DNA of 64,000 nt, from positions 1-64,000 of the forward strand of contig JACKNO010000001.1 of NCBI GenBank assembly GCA_024234815.1, given 5' to 3'. Origin of the DNA: Pseudomonadales bacterium (lineage in GTDB: Bacteria; Pseudomonadota; Gammaproteobacteria; Pseudomonadales; Halieaceae). This document shows, one piece after another, positions 35,665 through 43,287 of the stretch; the stretch's first letter is position 1; each line of letters opens with the position of its first letter. The position numbers were made by a program, and so were the translations under genes. The notes under the pieces were generated by a model. That model did not search any database. It was not told where the DNA came from and saw only the letters and a program-made list of their open reading frames with translations.

Positions 35665-36410
35665 TCCCGCGGATTTCTCAGGTTGGAGAGTGTGAACGAA
35701 TTGGCCGGCAACTCCACATCGAAATCCGCGACCAGGGTATGTAACTCCGTCCACTCCTCGGGCTTGTCCTGATTAGCCATGCGCATGCGCACCGCGACAC
35801 TGCGGCCTCCCAGTGGGGCAATCTCGAGGGTTTTGAGGGTTTTCATCAGGGCGCCATCCTGGTCCCAGAACTGCTGCTCCAGCAGGACCCAGTCATCGCG
35901 TACCCAGAGAATCTCCTTGCCCCACACTACCGCCGCATCTTCGTGAGGAATGGACTGGATAACGTAAACCTGGTGCCCGTCCTTTTCGTACTGCTCCAGC
36001 AGGCTGTGGTCGTACTGGTCGATAATATTGGTGTCCTTGCTCACATCCTTGTTGGAAAAGTCACTGCCCATCCAGCTCTGGCTCATCATGGAAGAAGGAA
36101 TCTTGATGACCCGGTTGATCTTGGGCGTGTAGGTCCACATGTTGCCGTCCACCGACAGGGTGCCGTTGCCGGCATCCTTTTTCGGCTCAACGACCCGCAC
36201 CAGTGTGCGTTTCTCGCCCTCGGTCCACGCCTGTATGGTCATCGACCGCTCCCAGTCGGCACGGTGGATGGTCATGGTCATCTCCGAATAGGAAGTAAGA
36301 CCACGGTAGTGGTCCATTGCCTTGCGGATAATGTCGGTCGCGGTCATCTCCTGCGCCAGCGCGGCCGTCGCGCACAAGCCCAGCAGGCAGATCGCCATTC
36401 TTTTCCACAT
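35661..36410 (-). CDS. Outer-membrane lipoprotein-sorting (LolA-like) periplasmic protein
   Basis: A secreted protein of about 249 residues of the LolA-like group (PF17131-type 'outer membrane lipoprotein-sorting protein'). Signal peptide MWKRMAICLLGLCATAALA; family features GLTSYSEMTMTIHR, KDAGNGTLSVDGNMWTY, and KIPSSMMSQSWMGSDF in the middle; C-terminal FTLSNLRNPRE. It likely carries a lipid or lipid-anchored substrate from the permeases to the outer membrane. ATG at 36410 has GGAG at proper spacing. First gene of the five-gene operon, overlapping the next start. Confidence 0.85.
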   Translation of the reverse strand: MWKRMAICLLGLCATAALAQEMTATDIIRKAMDHYRGLTSYSEMTMTIHRADWERSMTIQAWTEGEKRTLVRVVEPKKDAGNGTLSVDGNMWTYTPKINRVIKIPSSMMSQSWMGSDFSNKDVSKDTNIIDQYDHSLLEQYEKDGHQVYVIQSIPHEDAAVVWGKEILWVRDDWVLLEQQFWDQDGALMKTLKTLEIAPLGGRSVAVRMRMANQDKPEEWTELHTLVADFDVELPANSFTLSNLRNPRE

Positions 36411-36681
36411 ATTGTCTACTCCATTGGATAATCGACTATTGCCCGCACAATACTTTCGCAAGCAACATTCGCGTAATAAGACTCAGTGTAAACAATATCG
36501 CCGCGGCATTGCATGGACACAGGTCATGAAAAGGAGTGTCTCCGTGCCCCCCGCTTATCGCATGCCCCGGCGACTGGGGTAAGGACAGGGCCGCGGCCAC
36601 GGCGTTATAACGCGGCAGCGGACCCTGGAGGCGAACTTTAATGATGAAGCAAGCGCTGCGAACTTGCGTTATAACAGCTTC

Positions 36682-37869
36682 ATGCATGCCACCGAGTGTC
36701 GACAACTGCCCGCGAGACAGAATTCCGCCATTACCCGCTGGAAGCAGGTGTTTGCCGCTGGCTTCCTGCTGCTCACACTGGCCGGCTGCGGCAGCGGCGG
36801 CCCGGATGAGGCGTACCAGCAGTACCTGGCTAGGCTCTCCCGCACGCTGGCAGTGTCGCCAGTCAACGCTGCCATACCCACCGCGGTCAGGTTGCCCGCA
36901 CCCCGCGATATGCACCTGGAGCTGCAATCCGGCAACCTGGATGTACTGGACTTTCTCGCCATCAGTGGCTGCGCCGTGCAGATCAACATCGGCAGGCGCA
37001 ACAGCAGCCTCGGCCGCCTGGCACGGGATTCGCAGCGACTGCTGCTGGACCTGGAGTACCTGCGACTGGCCCCGCCCTGCATAGACTACCAGCGCGAGCG
37101 CGGCGAACCCGCCCTCGCCGATACACTGGAACAGGCCTGGTCGCTCAAACACCGGCAGTTGCGCGCCGCGATCTACAACGCCACCCTGGGCAGCAGTGAA
37201 TACAGGGCGTTCTGGAAACAGCCGCACTACCCCGCTACAGACTATCCGGCCATGACCAGCAGTACCGTCGTCACCAGTTTGGAGGCGATAAACAGTCAGG
37301 TGCGGCGCTGGTTGGCCGGCGACTTCAGCGCGGACAATACCGAATTCGAAATACTGCTGGGGGAGGTGGCCACCGGCGATGGCGGCAACCTGATGCAGGC
37401 GCTGGCGATGCAGGCGGCAGCGCTGGAGGCGGCGAACCGGATATTGGCGGAGCGCATGCGGCGCGGCCCACTCTGCGGTCCGGTGCTGCGCCCCGCGGCG
37501 GCGGACATCCTCACCGAGGTGGTCAAAAAATATTTTATCGCGGCTATCCAGCCCCGGGCGGCTGAGCTCAACCGGCGCTACCACGACCTGCTGCCGCCCA
37601 TGGCCGCGCTGGAAGACATGCTGGTGGACGCGCTGCCTGTGGACTATCGCTCGTGGCGCGCGCGGCGGGACCGCGAGTTGGCCGAGTGGACGATGGCGCC
37701 GCGCCGACACGTGGATCACTTGCAGGCTATTGCGCGGCCCTGCGAGCGCAGCTCAAATGCCGAAGCTGCTGGCCGGCAGAACGGCTCGCCGGCCGGTTAT
37801 GCGCAGACAACACCGTCTCCAGCGTCTACAATGCCGCAGGTAGAGAATTCGCCCCGGAGACAACCATGA
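36682..37869 (+). CDS. DUF3080 family lipoprotein
   Basis: An exported lipoprotein of about 395 residues with lipobox TLAGC preceded by a hydrophobic segment (FAAGFLLLTLAGC). I recognise DUF3080 (function unknown) from AYQQYLARLSR followed by a helical, arginine-rich body and CAVQINIGRRNSSLG. The start is uncertain: ATG 36682 gives a long n-region; a TTG at 36664 or a GTG nearer the hydrophobic segment are possible. The C-terminus (about residues 350-395) is low complexity. Its stop overlaps the start of the next lipoprotein gene as ATGA. Confidence 0.72.
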   Translation: MHATECRQLPARQNSAITRWKQVFAAGFLLLTLAGCGSGGPDEAYQQYLARLSRTLAVSPVNAAIPTAVRLPAPRDMHLELQSGNLDVLDFLAISGCAVQINIGRRNSSLGRLARDSQRLLLDLEYLRLAPPCIDYQRERGEPALADTLEQAWSLKHRQLRAAIYNATLGSSEYRAFWKQPHYPATDYPAMTSSTVVTSLEAINSQVRRWLAGDFSADNTEFEILLGEVATGDGGNLMQALAMQAAALEAANRILAERMRRGPLCGPVLRPAAADILTEVVKKYFIAAIQPRAAELNRRYHDLLPPMAALEDMLVDALPVDYRSWRARRDRELAEWTMAPRRHVDHLQAIARPCERSSNAEAAGRQNGSPAGYAQTTPSPASTMPQVENSPRRQP

Positions 37870-38495
37870 CCCGAACCCTGCCATCCACACTGTTATCCTC
37901 GCTCGCGCTGGTCGGCCTTGCCCTGCTCACCGCATGCGCCAGCGGCCCACCCGTTCCCCAGGTTGATTTCAAACCCGGCTATGATTTCGCCGCCGCCCGC
38001 AAGATCGCTTTTTACGACGATTCCGGCATGATCTCAGGCAATAACCCTATCCCGGTCAGCGATATGCAGCGCGAGCGGGTTGACCTCGCACTGGAGCATG
38101 CGCTGCGCGCCAAGGGCTATGAAATTCTCCCGGAGAAGGATGCAGCCAGTGCCGATCTGCTGGTGAGCTGGAACCTGATCACCAACGAAAAGACCGATGT
38201 TCGCACCTACGAGACCCCAGCCATGGGCATGGGTATGGGTATGGGAAGGGGTTACGGTCCCTACGGCGGCTACAACCGCTACAGTATGTACAACTGCTGG
38301 GGATGCACCCAGACCGAGGTTTCGGTAGATAACTATACCGAGGGCACCTTTATCGTCGACATGATAGATCCCAAACTCAAGCAGTCGGTGTGGCGCGGCC
38401 TGGTGCAGTCACGCCTCAAGGGCAAGGTCCAAACCGACCAGGAGAAGTACAACGCCGCGGCCGACAACATTTTGTCCTCGTTCCCACCGCCCTGA
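37866..38495 (+). CDS. DUF4136 domain lipoprotein
   Basis: A 209-residue lipoprotein with lipobox LLTAC, followed by the DUF4136 pattern VDFKPGYDFAAARKIAFYDD and helical ALEHALRAKGYEI. A Met/Gly/Tyr-rich insertion (about residues 117-142, repeats of MG, then RGYGPYGGYNRY) with two cysteines in NCWGC splits the domain. Role unknown; DUF4136 proteins sit in the envelope. Translationally coupled to the DUF3080 lipoprotein (4-bp overlap) and followed by a terminator. Confidence 0.82.
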   Translation: MTRTLPSTLLSSLALVGLALLTACASGPPVPQVDFKPGYDFAAARKIAFYDDSGMISGNNPIPVSDMQRERVDLALEHALRAKGYEILPEKDAASADLLVSWNLITNEKTDVRTYETPAMGMGMGMGRGYGPYGGYNRYSMYNCWGCTQTEVSVDNYTEGTFIVDMIDPKLKQSVWRGLVQSRLKGKVQTDQEKYNAAADNILSSFPPP

Positions 38496-38522
38496 GGGCA
38501 CCCCACGGACGAAAACGCCATG

Positions 38523-38548
38523 TGCCCGGCTCTGCCGGGCATTTTTTT
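38523..38548 (+). terminator. Rho-independent terminator after DUF4136 gene
   Basis: TGCCCGGC and GCCGGGCA form an 8-bp stem with a three-base loop (38523-38541), followed by seven T (38542-38548). Confidence 0.92.
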
Positions 38549-38643
38549 GCGACAGATATTTCCCGGCCCACCCCTCTATACTCATATTGTGAGTTCAGCG
38601 GCTAGCCGTCACGGGCGGCAGATTCACTCTGCCGCCGATTATT

Positions 38644-39417
38644 TCACAGCAAGCGCGCCAGCCCCGCCAGGCTCACGAGCAGCAGGCCAACGCCCAGTAC
38701 CCGGAAAAACACCTTCGTATCAGCCTGCAAGGTGTATTCATGAAAACGCAGTCCCATAAAATGGCCCAGCGTGGCGCAGGGCAGCAGCCACAGCTGCTGG
38801 CGCCACTGCAGATCGACCCCGGTGTACATAAACGCCCCCAGCTTTAGCGCGACCAGCACGAACCAGAGTACGAACAGGGTGTCGCGCAGCTGAAAGCTTT
38901 CCACGCGACTGGCGGCCACCGGCACCACCAGTGGCGCGGCGATCAGCGAAGTACCGCTCACATAGCCCCCGAGCACCATGAAGAAGGCGTCGAGCCACTT
39001 GTTGTTGCTCTTGAACGGCCTGTCGAGAATATAGCTGCAGGCGTAGACAGCAACCACCACGAAAATGAAACCGCTGACAATGGTTGCCGGTAGGGTAATG
39101 ACACCCGCCACACCGATTATCTTGGGGATGATCATCAGCAACAGGGCATAGCGCAAAAAACGCCAGTTGACCGTATCGCGCCCGCCCCCGGGGCCACCCG
39201 CACCGGCCCTGCGCTGCGACAGCACCACGGTGATAAAAGAGAAAAAAAGCAGGTGCACCGCGATTATGGGCAGGAACACCAGGGGCGCGTTGTAGATCAT
39301 CAGCAGAAAAGGCAGGGTGAGTACGGCACCGCCAAAACCCAGGCCGGAGCGGACAAAACCACCCCACACAAAAAGCGCGCCGATGGCAGCCAACTGCCAG
39401 TGCTCCAGACCCTCCAT
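38644..39417 (-). CDS. TauE/SafE (TSUP) family membrane permease
   Basis: A 257-residue protein with seven to eight hydrophobic helices and the TSUP patterns GGFVRSGLGFGGAVLTLPFLL (N-terminal half) and GGYVSGTSLIAAPLVVPVA (C-terminal half). The family exports or imports sulfite, sulfonates and small organosulfur anions; the substrate here is not deducible. Starts at ATG 39417. No obvious operon partner. Confidence 0.9.
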   Translation of the reverse strand: MEGLEHWQLAAIGALFVWGGFVRSGLGFGGAVLTLPFLLMIYNAPLVFLPIIAVHLLFFSFITVVLSQRRAGAGGPGGGRDTVNWRFLRYALLLMIIPKIIGVAGVITLPATIVSGFIFVVVAVYACSYILDRPFKSNNKWLDAFFMVLGGYVSGTSLIAAPLVVPVAASRVESFQLRDTLFVLWFVLVALKLGAFMYTGVDLQWRQQLWLLPCATLGHFMGLRFHEYTLQADTKVFFRVLGVGLLLVSLAGLARLL

Positions 39418-39741
39418 TAACCGCCTTCCCCCACCCTGTGTTCAGACGGGCGCCAGTGTGCCACAAATCAGCGCGGGAGTAGGGGGGCAACGCCGGGGCC
39501 GATCATCCCGGCGGATACCAGTCGTATGGCCACGGGACGTGGACTCAAACAGGCAACACGGGTATTATTTCGCTCCCTGTTCCACCGGCTGCCCAGTCCG
39601 GCGGGACGCCTGCACCGCCCGTAGCCCGGCCGGATAGCGCGCCGCCCTTCGAAGGACAGCCGGCTGGCAAGGGAAATATATTTAAAATCAGACAGTTAAG
39701 TGAAACCGCAGAGGCACTGGTCTCACGTTAATCTCTTTTAT
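39418..39741. other. Intergenic region upstream of tRNA-Arg
   Basis: 324 bp between the TSUP permease and tRNA-Arg. I see no convincing coding sequence; the last 80 bp are relatively AT-rich (around 39675-39740) and presumably carry the tRNA promoter, but no clear -35/-10 pair could be fixed by eye. Confidence 0.5.
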
Positions 39742-39818
39742 GCGCCTGTAGCTCAGCCGGATAGAGTAGTGGCTTCCGAAGCCATTGGTCGCAGGTTCGA
39801 ATCCTGCCAGGCGCGCCA
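39742..39818 (+). tRNA. tRNA-Arg (anticodon CCG)
   Basis: A 77-base cloverleaf: acceptor stem GCGCCTG/CAGGCGC, D-arm with AGCTCAGCCGGATAGAG, anticodon stem GTGGC/GCCAT with loop TTCCGAA (anticodon CCG, reading CGG), T-arm GCAGGTTCGAATCCTGC, discriminator G and encoded CCA at 39816-39818. Confidence 0.97.
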
Positions 39819-39836
39819 TTTTCAGTCGGGTCCTTT

Positions 39837-39882
39837 CCGGACACATGGTTTACAGATCATACCGCCGGGCACATGATTTACA
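39837..39882. repeat. Two direct copies of an IS481-end-like 18-mer beside tRNA-Arg
   Basis: CCGGACACATGGTTTACA (39837-39854) and CCGGGCACATGATTTACA (39865-39882) are identical at 16 of 18 positions and 28 bp apart. Read on the minus strand they begin TGTAAA(C/T)CATGTG(T/C)CCGG, which resembles the terminal/subterminal repeats of IS481-type elements as I remember them. No transposase is present, so this would be a relic. Confidence 0.45.
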
Positions 39883-39885
39883 CCT

Positions 39886-41046
39886 CTACTGCTCCAGCCA
39901 GATCTCCGCCTGTTTGCCGGCCAGCCGCACCAAATCACCCTGGGCCAGGGAAACGTCGATCAAATGCAGGCCCCAGCCCGGCAGGAAATTATTTCCTATG
40001 TCGTCGACCCGAGGGTCGGTGGGGTCGGCGTCCTGGGTGATCTGCAGGTAGCCCTTGCCGTCTTCCTCAATGCACTCGCCCTGCACCAGTCCGGGCACCT
40101 TCACGAAGGGCGTGGTGATCGCGGCATTGGCGGCCGGGTCCGCATAGGGGTTCAACTCTGTACCAGTGAGAAAGTAGCCATCCAGGTCGAGCCGCCCCGC
40201 GCCGAGGTCCACCGGGTGGGTACAGGCTGCCCGCGTGTCCGGACTGCTGGTCAGGCCGAACAGTGACAGGCCGACTACCGGTGGGTCGGTATCCCTGAAA
40301 GAGGAGTAATTGACGAAACAGTTGATCTCCTCGTCGAATGTGCAGGGCGCAGTGGACTTGAAGTCCGCACCCACCTCGGCATCGTTGGGCAGGCCCACGG
40401 GTATGCCTATCAGGTGAGCGGCAATCATGCGCCTGGCGAGGTAGGGGTCGGCTTCCACCTCCTCCTGGATCAGGCGAATCAGGTGGGCAGTTCCCTGCGA
40501 GTGCCCCACCAGGATAAAACCCCGCCCCTCCCCGTTCGCTATGAACTGGCGGAAGGCATCGACCACGTCGCCATAGGCCACACCGGAGACCTCGCTGTCT
40601 GCGAACTTGCCGGCCAGGAGGGCGGCGACGGTGGCCTGCCGATACATGGGGGCATAGAGCTCACACACGGAGCGATAGCGCGAAGCCTGCGAGAAGGTGG
40701 TGACAATTTCCCGGTCGGGCACCAGGTCGGAATTGTCGGTGCTGTCGAGACTTACCGTGGGGTAGACGTAGAAGCAGTCCACCGGCCGCATATCAAAGGG
40801 AGGCGCCTGCTCCAACGCTGTAGAGCCATCGGCGAACACGATGGTGGCGTCGATATCGCGTAGGCAAACGTTGTCTTCCCCGATGATATCGGGCCGGCAC
40901 AGCCAGTTTTCCGGGCTGTCGTACTGCGCGCTGCTATAGTCCTCGTAGGGGTTTACTTCCGTATTGTTGTCATTGCCATTGTTATTGCCCCCGTCACAGG
41001 CGCCGAGCAGAAATGCTGCCAGTAAAATCAACGTTGGTCGGTGCAT
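39886..41046 (-). CDS. DUF3089 lipoprotein, alpha/beta-hydrolase fold
   Basis: A secreted lipoprotein of about 386 residues with lipobox LLGAC and an Asn/Gly linker (GGNNNGNDNN). The DUF3089 opening VDCFYVYPTVS and the nucleophile elbow VGHSQGTAHL identify an esterase/lipase-like alpha/beta-hydrolase; the catalytic Asp and His should lie in the C-terminal third. Substrate unknown. The ATG at 41046 has GGAGGAA directly upstream, so the in-frame ATG five codons earlier is rejected: it would contain this ribosome-binding site. Confidence 0.85.
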   Translation of the reverse strand: MHRPTLILLAAFLLGACDGGNNNGNDNNTEVNPYEDYSSAQYDSPENWLCRPDIIGEDNVCLRDIDATIVFADGSTALEQAPPFDMRPVDCFYVYPTVSLDSTDNSDLVPDREIVTTFSQASRYRSVCELYAPMYRQATVAALLAGKFADSEVSGVAYGDVVDAFRQFIANGEGRGFILVGHSQGTAHLIRLIQEEVEADPYLARRMIAAHLIGIPVGLPNDAEVGADFKSTAPCTFDEEINCFVNYSSFRDTDPPVVGLSLFGLTSSPDTRAACTHPVDLGAGRLDLDGYFLTGTELNPYADPAANAAITTPFVKVPGLVQGECIEEDGKGYLQITQDADPTDPRVDDIGNNFLPGWGLHLIDVSLAQGDLVRLAGKQAEIWLEQ

Positions 41047-41107
41047 GCCGCGTTCCTCCATGAAATCCTGATTGCACGCGGGAAGGGCCCCTGCGCCAGA
41101 CCTTTAC

Positions 41108-41143
41108 AAAAAAAAGCCAGGGATCGGTAAAGCGAACCCTGGC
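41108..41143 (-). terminator. Terminator downstream of sulfatase gene
   Basis: GCCAGGG (41116-41122) and CCCTGGC (41137-41143) form a 7-bp stem with a 14-base loop; on the minus strand it is followed by eight T (41108-41115). It would end the minus-strand sulfatase transcript. Confidence 0.7.
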
Positions 41144-41233
41144 CGGCTGTTCCGGCAGGATAAGTCACGCTGGAAAACGATACAAGCGGATCTGCCCGCC
41201 TCAATGGCTGCTGGCCTGGAGCGCTGGGTATTC

Positions 41234-42706
41234 CTATTCCCGCCAGGCCCGGGGGTTTTCTTTCAACGCCTTTTGTCGGGCCTCAAAAACCTTGCGTAGC
41301 TGCGCGAGACGCTCCGGGTGGCGGGTCGCCGTGTCGTAGGACTCTCGTGGGTCACGCTCCAGATCAAACAGCCATTCTTTCTGACGCACTGACATTGCTA
41401 TCGGCATTATGTCGGTTCCGTAGTGCACGCCGGCGGGGCCGCGGTACTTGAAGCGGGCATCCCGGACCGCCATCAGCTCGGCGCCGTCATGGTAGAAGAG
41501 ATAGTCGTGGGGAGTGTCTGCACCTGTTTGCAGGACGGGGAGGATGCTGCGGCCATCCAGTTCCCTGTCTTGCGGCGCGGGTAAGCCGAGAAGGTCCAGC
41601 ACGGTGGGCAGCAGGTCAGTACCCATTGCCATAGCGGCTTCGACCCTCCCTCCGGGAAAGCCATCGGGCCAGTGGGCAATAAAAGGGACCCGGGTTCCAC
41701 CTTCGAAGGTATTGCCCTTGCGACCGCGATGATCGCCAGCGTTACCCAGAAACCAGGGGCCGTTATCCGAACTGATAATGATCAGGGTGTTGTCCAGTTG
41801 GCCGGTGTCGCGAAGTGCGTCAACAATTCGGCCAACACCATGGTCGAGTTCCTCCAGTACGTCGCCATAAAGCCCCGCATCAGACTGCCCGCTGCGTTGA
41901 GCGGAGACAGATAATGGGTCGTGGGGAAAGTTGTGCGCCAGGTACAGAAAGAAAGGTTGCTCCTGCGCGTCGCGGATAAATTGCGTCGACTCTATCGCGT
42001 AGTGCTCGCTCAGTTCGCGCTGATCAACCGGCGCGGGCACCACAACGGACTGATCCCGATACAGGGCGAAGGGCACCATGTCATTGCTGTACAGAGCGCC
42101 AAAAAAAGTATCGAACCCGAAATCATTCGGCAGGGACGGGCTGCGATCGCCCAGATGCCACTTGCCAACCATTGCAGTGCGGTAACCGGCTGCCTTGAAG
42201 ATATCGCCCAAGGTAATCTCCTCCGCGGGCAGTCTCACGTTGGCCGCGGGATTCAGCAAAGTACTGAAAATAAACTCCTTGATGCTCCCGTCTGGAAACA
42301 GCACAGATGTCATGCCCGCATGGGGCGGGAGCCGTCCGGTAAGAAATCCGGCGCGAGACGGTGAGCAGACCGACGCAGGGGAATGAAAATCACTCAGCAT
42401 GACACCATGTGCGGCGAGCTGGTCGATGCGAGGCGTATGTATAAGGTCACTACCGATAGCGCCGACACCGATGTCGCCGTAGCCCATGTCATCATACAGA
42501 ATAAAAATGACATTAGGTCTGCGGCGAATTCCTGCGGCCATGGCGCCGATACCAGACAGGTACTGCTGCTTAGCGGCCAGCCTCGCGTCATCGTCTACCT
42601 GTCCGGCGCTCACAACTCTAAAGGCGACAAAGGCGGCGATCGCAATGACTACCGCTACCAGTGTGATAGCGAACGCCCGCACAATCGTGCGCAGGTAGTT
42701 CAGCAT
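41234..42706 (-). CDS. Membrane-anchored type I sulfatase
   Basis: A 490-residue sulfatase with an N-terminal hydrophobic segment (AFAITLVAVVIAIAAFVAF) that is either a membrane anchor or signal. NVIFILYDDMGYGDIG gives the metal-binding aspartates, and SVCSPSRAGFLTGR carries Cys114 of CxPxR, to be converted to formylglycine. Further family residues: KWHLGD, HNFPHDPL, ISSDNGPW. It would remove sulfate from a glycan or aryl/alkyl ester. It neighbours a sulfatase remnant and a family 2 glycosidase, suggesting a sulfated polysaccharide (inference). A formylglycine-generating enzyme is not in the window. Confidence 0.9.
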   Translation of the reverse strand: MLNYLRTIVRAFAITLVAVVIAIAAFVAFRVVSAGQVDDDARLAAKQQYLSGIGAMAAGIRRRPNVIFILYDDMGYGDIGVGAIGSDLIHTPRIDQLAAHGVMLSDFHSPASVCSPSRAGFLTGRLPPHAGMTSVLFPDGSIKEFIFSTLLNPAANVRLPAEEITLGDIFKAAGYRTAMVGKWHLGDRSPSLPNDFGFDTFFGALYSNDMVPFALYRDQSVVVPAPVDQRELSEHYAIESTQFIRDAQEQPFFLYLAHNFPHDPLSVSAQRSGQSDAGLYGDVLEELDHGVGRIVDALRDTGQLDNTLIIISSDNGPWFLGNAGDHRGRKGNTFEGGTRVPFIAHWPDGFPGGRVEAAMAMGTDLLPTVLDLLGLPAPQDRELDGRSILPVLQTGADTPHDYLFYHDGAELMAVRDARFKYRGPAGVHYGTDIMPIAMSVRQKEWLFDLERDPRESYDTATRHPERLAQLRKVFEARQKALKENPRAWRE

Positions 42707-42888
42707 CGGAGCAAGCCGCCGAATTCGGCACTGCGGTTCGCGGGCAATAGTGCCCCGCTGGTGGTTGCCCGTGTATTTTTCGCGTCATTCGCTCGATGGT
42801 TTTCCATGTGCTGGAGTATGCAGAACGGCCTCCTCAATTTCCAGACAGCCATAACGAAGCGCTGCAACTGCGCTGGCGAGGGAGCCAC

Positions 42889-43175
42889 ACCTGCGGGCCG
42901 GCACTTCTCAGGCCAGCGTATGATCATGGGGACCTTGATGCCGGAGTCGAACAGCTCTCGCTTGCCCCTGGGGAGGCCGTCCCCGTGGTCGGTGGTCAAT
43001 ATGACAATGGTATCCCCGGCCAGGCCATCCGCCTCGAGGCGAGCCAGCACCTCACCCACTCGCATATCCATGGTATGAATATTATTGTAATGCGCGCGAT
43101 ATCGCGCCGCACTGGTGTCGTGTCCCGAAGGTAGGGTGGCACCGGCACATCCCCCGGGGCTACCACATCATCGAT
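42889..43175 (-). pseudogene. Remnant of a second sulfatase (frameshifted fragment)
   Basis: Two minus-strand frames join into sulfatase-like sequence. The first gives DDVVAPGDVPVPPYLRDTTPVRRDIAR; the second, offset by one base near 43090-43096, continues HYNNIHTMDMRVGEVLARL and TIVILTTDHGDGLPRGKREL then VPMIIRWPEK. This is the middle of an intact-looking sulfatase of the heparan-N-sulfatase-like group, but both ends are missing: upstream sequence before DDVV does not resemble the formylglycine region, and after RWPEKCRPAG homology stops. The fragment lies between the intact sulfatase and the glycosidase, and one base deletion/insertion breaks the frame. Confidence 0.75.
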
Positions 43176-43287
43176 GCCCCAATTAAGATAAATGTGCAGG
43201 GTCTGCATAAGCAGGTGGGAAACCACCAGTATTCGTATCACCCGCTCCCCTTGCAAAAAAGGTTCGATTTGAGGCTCTCTGCGACCG

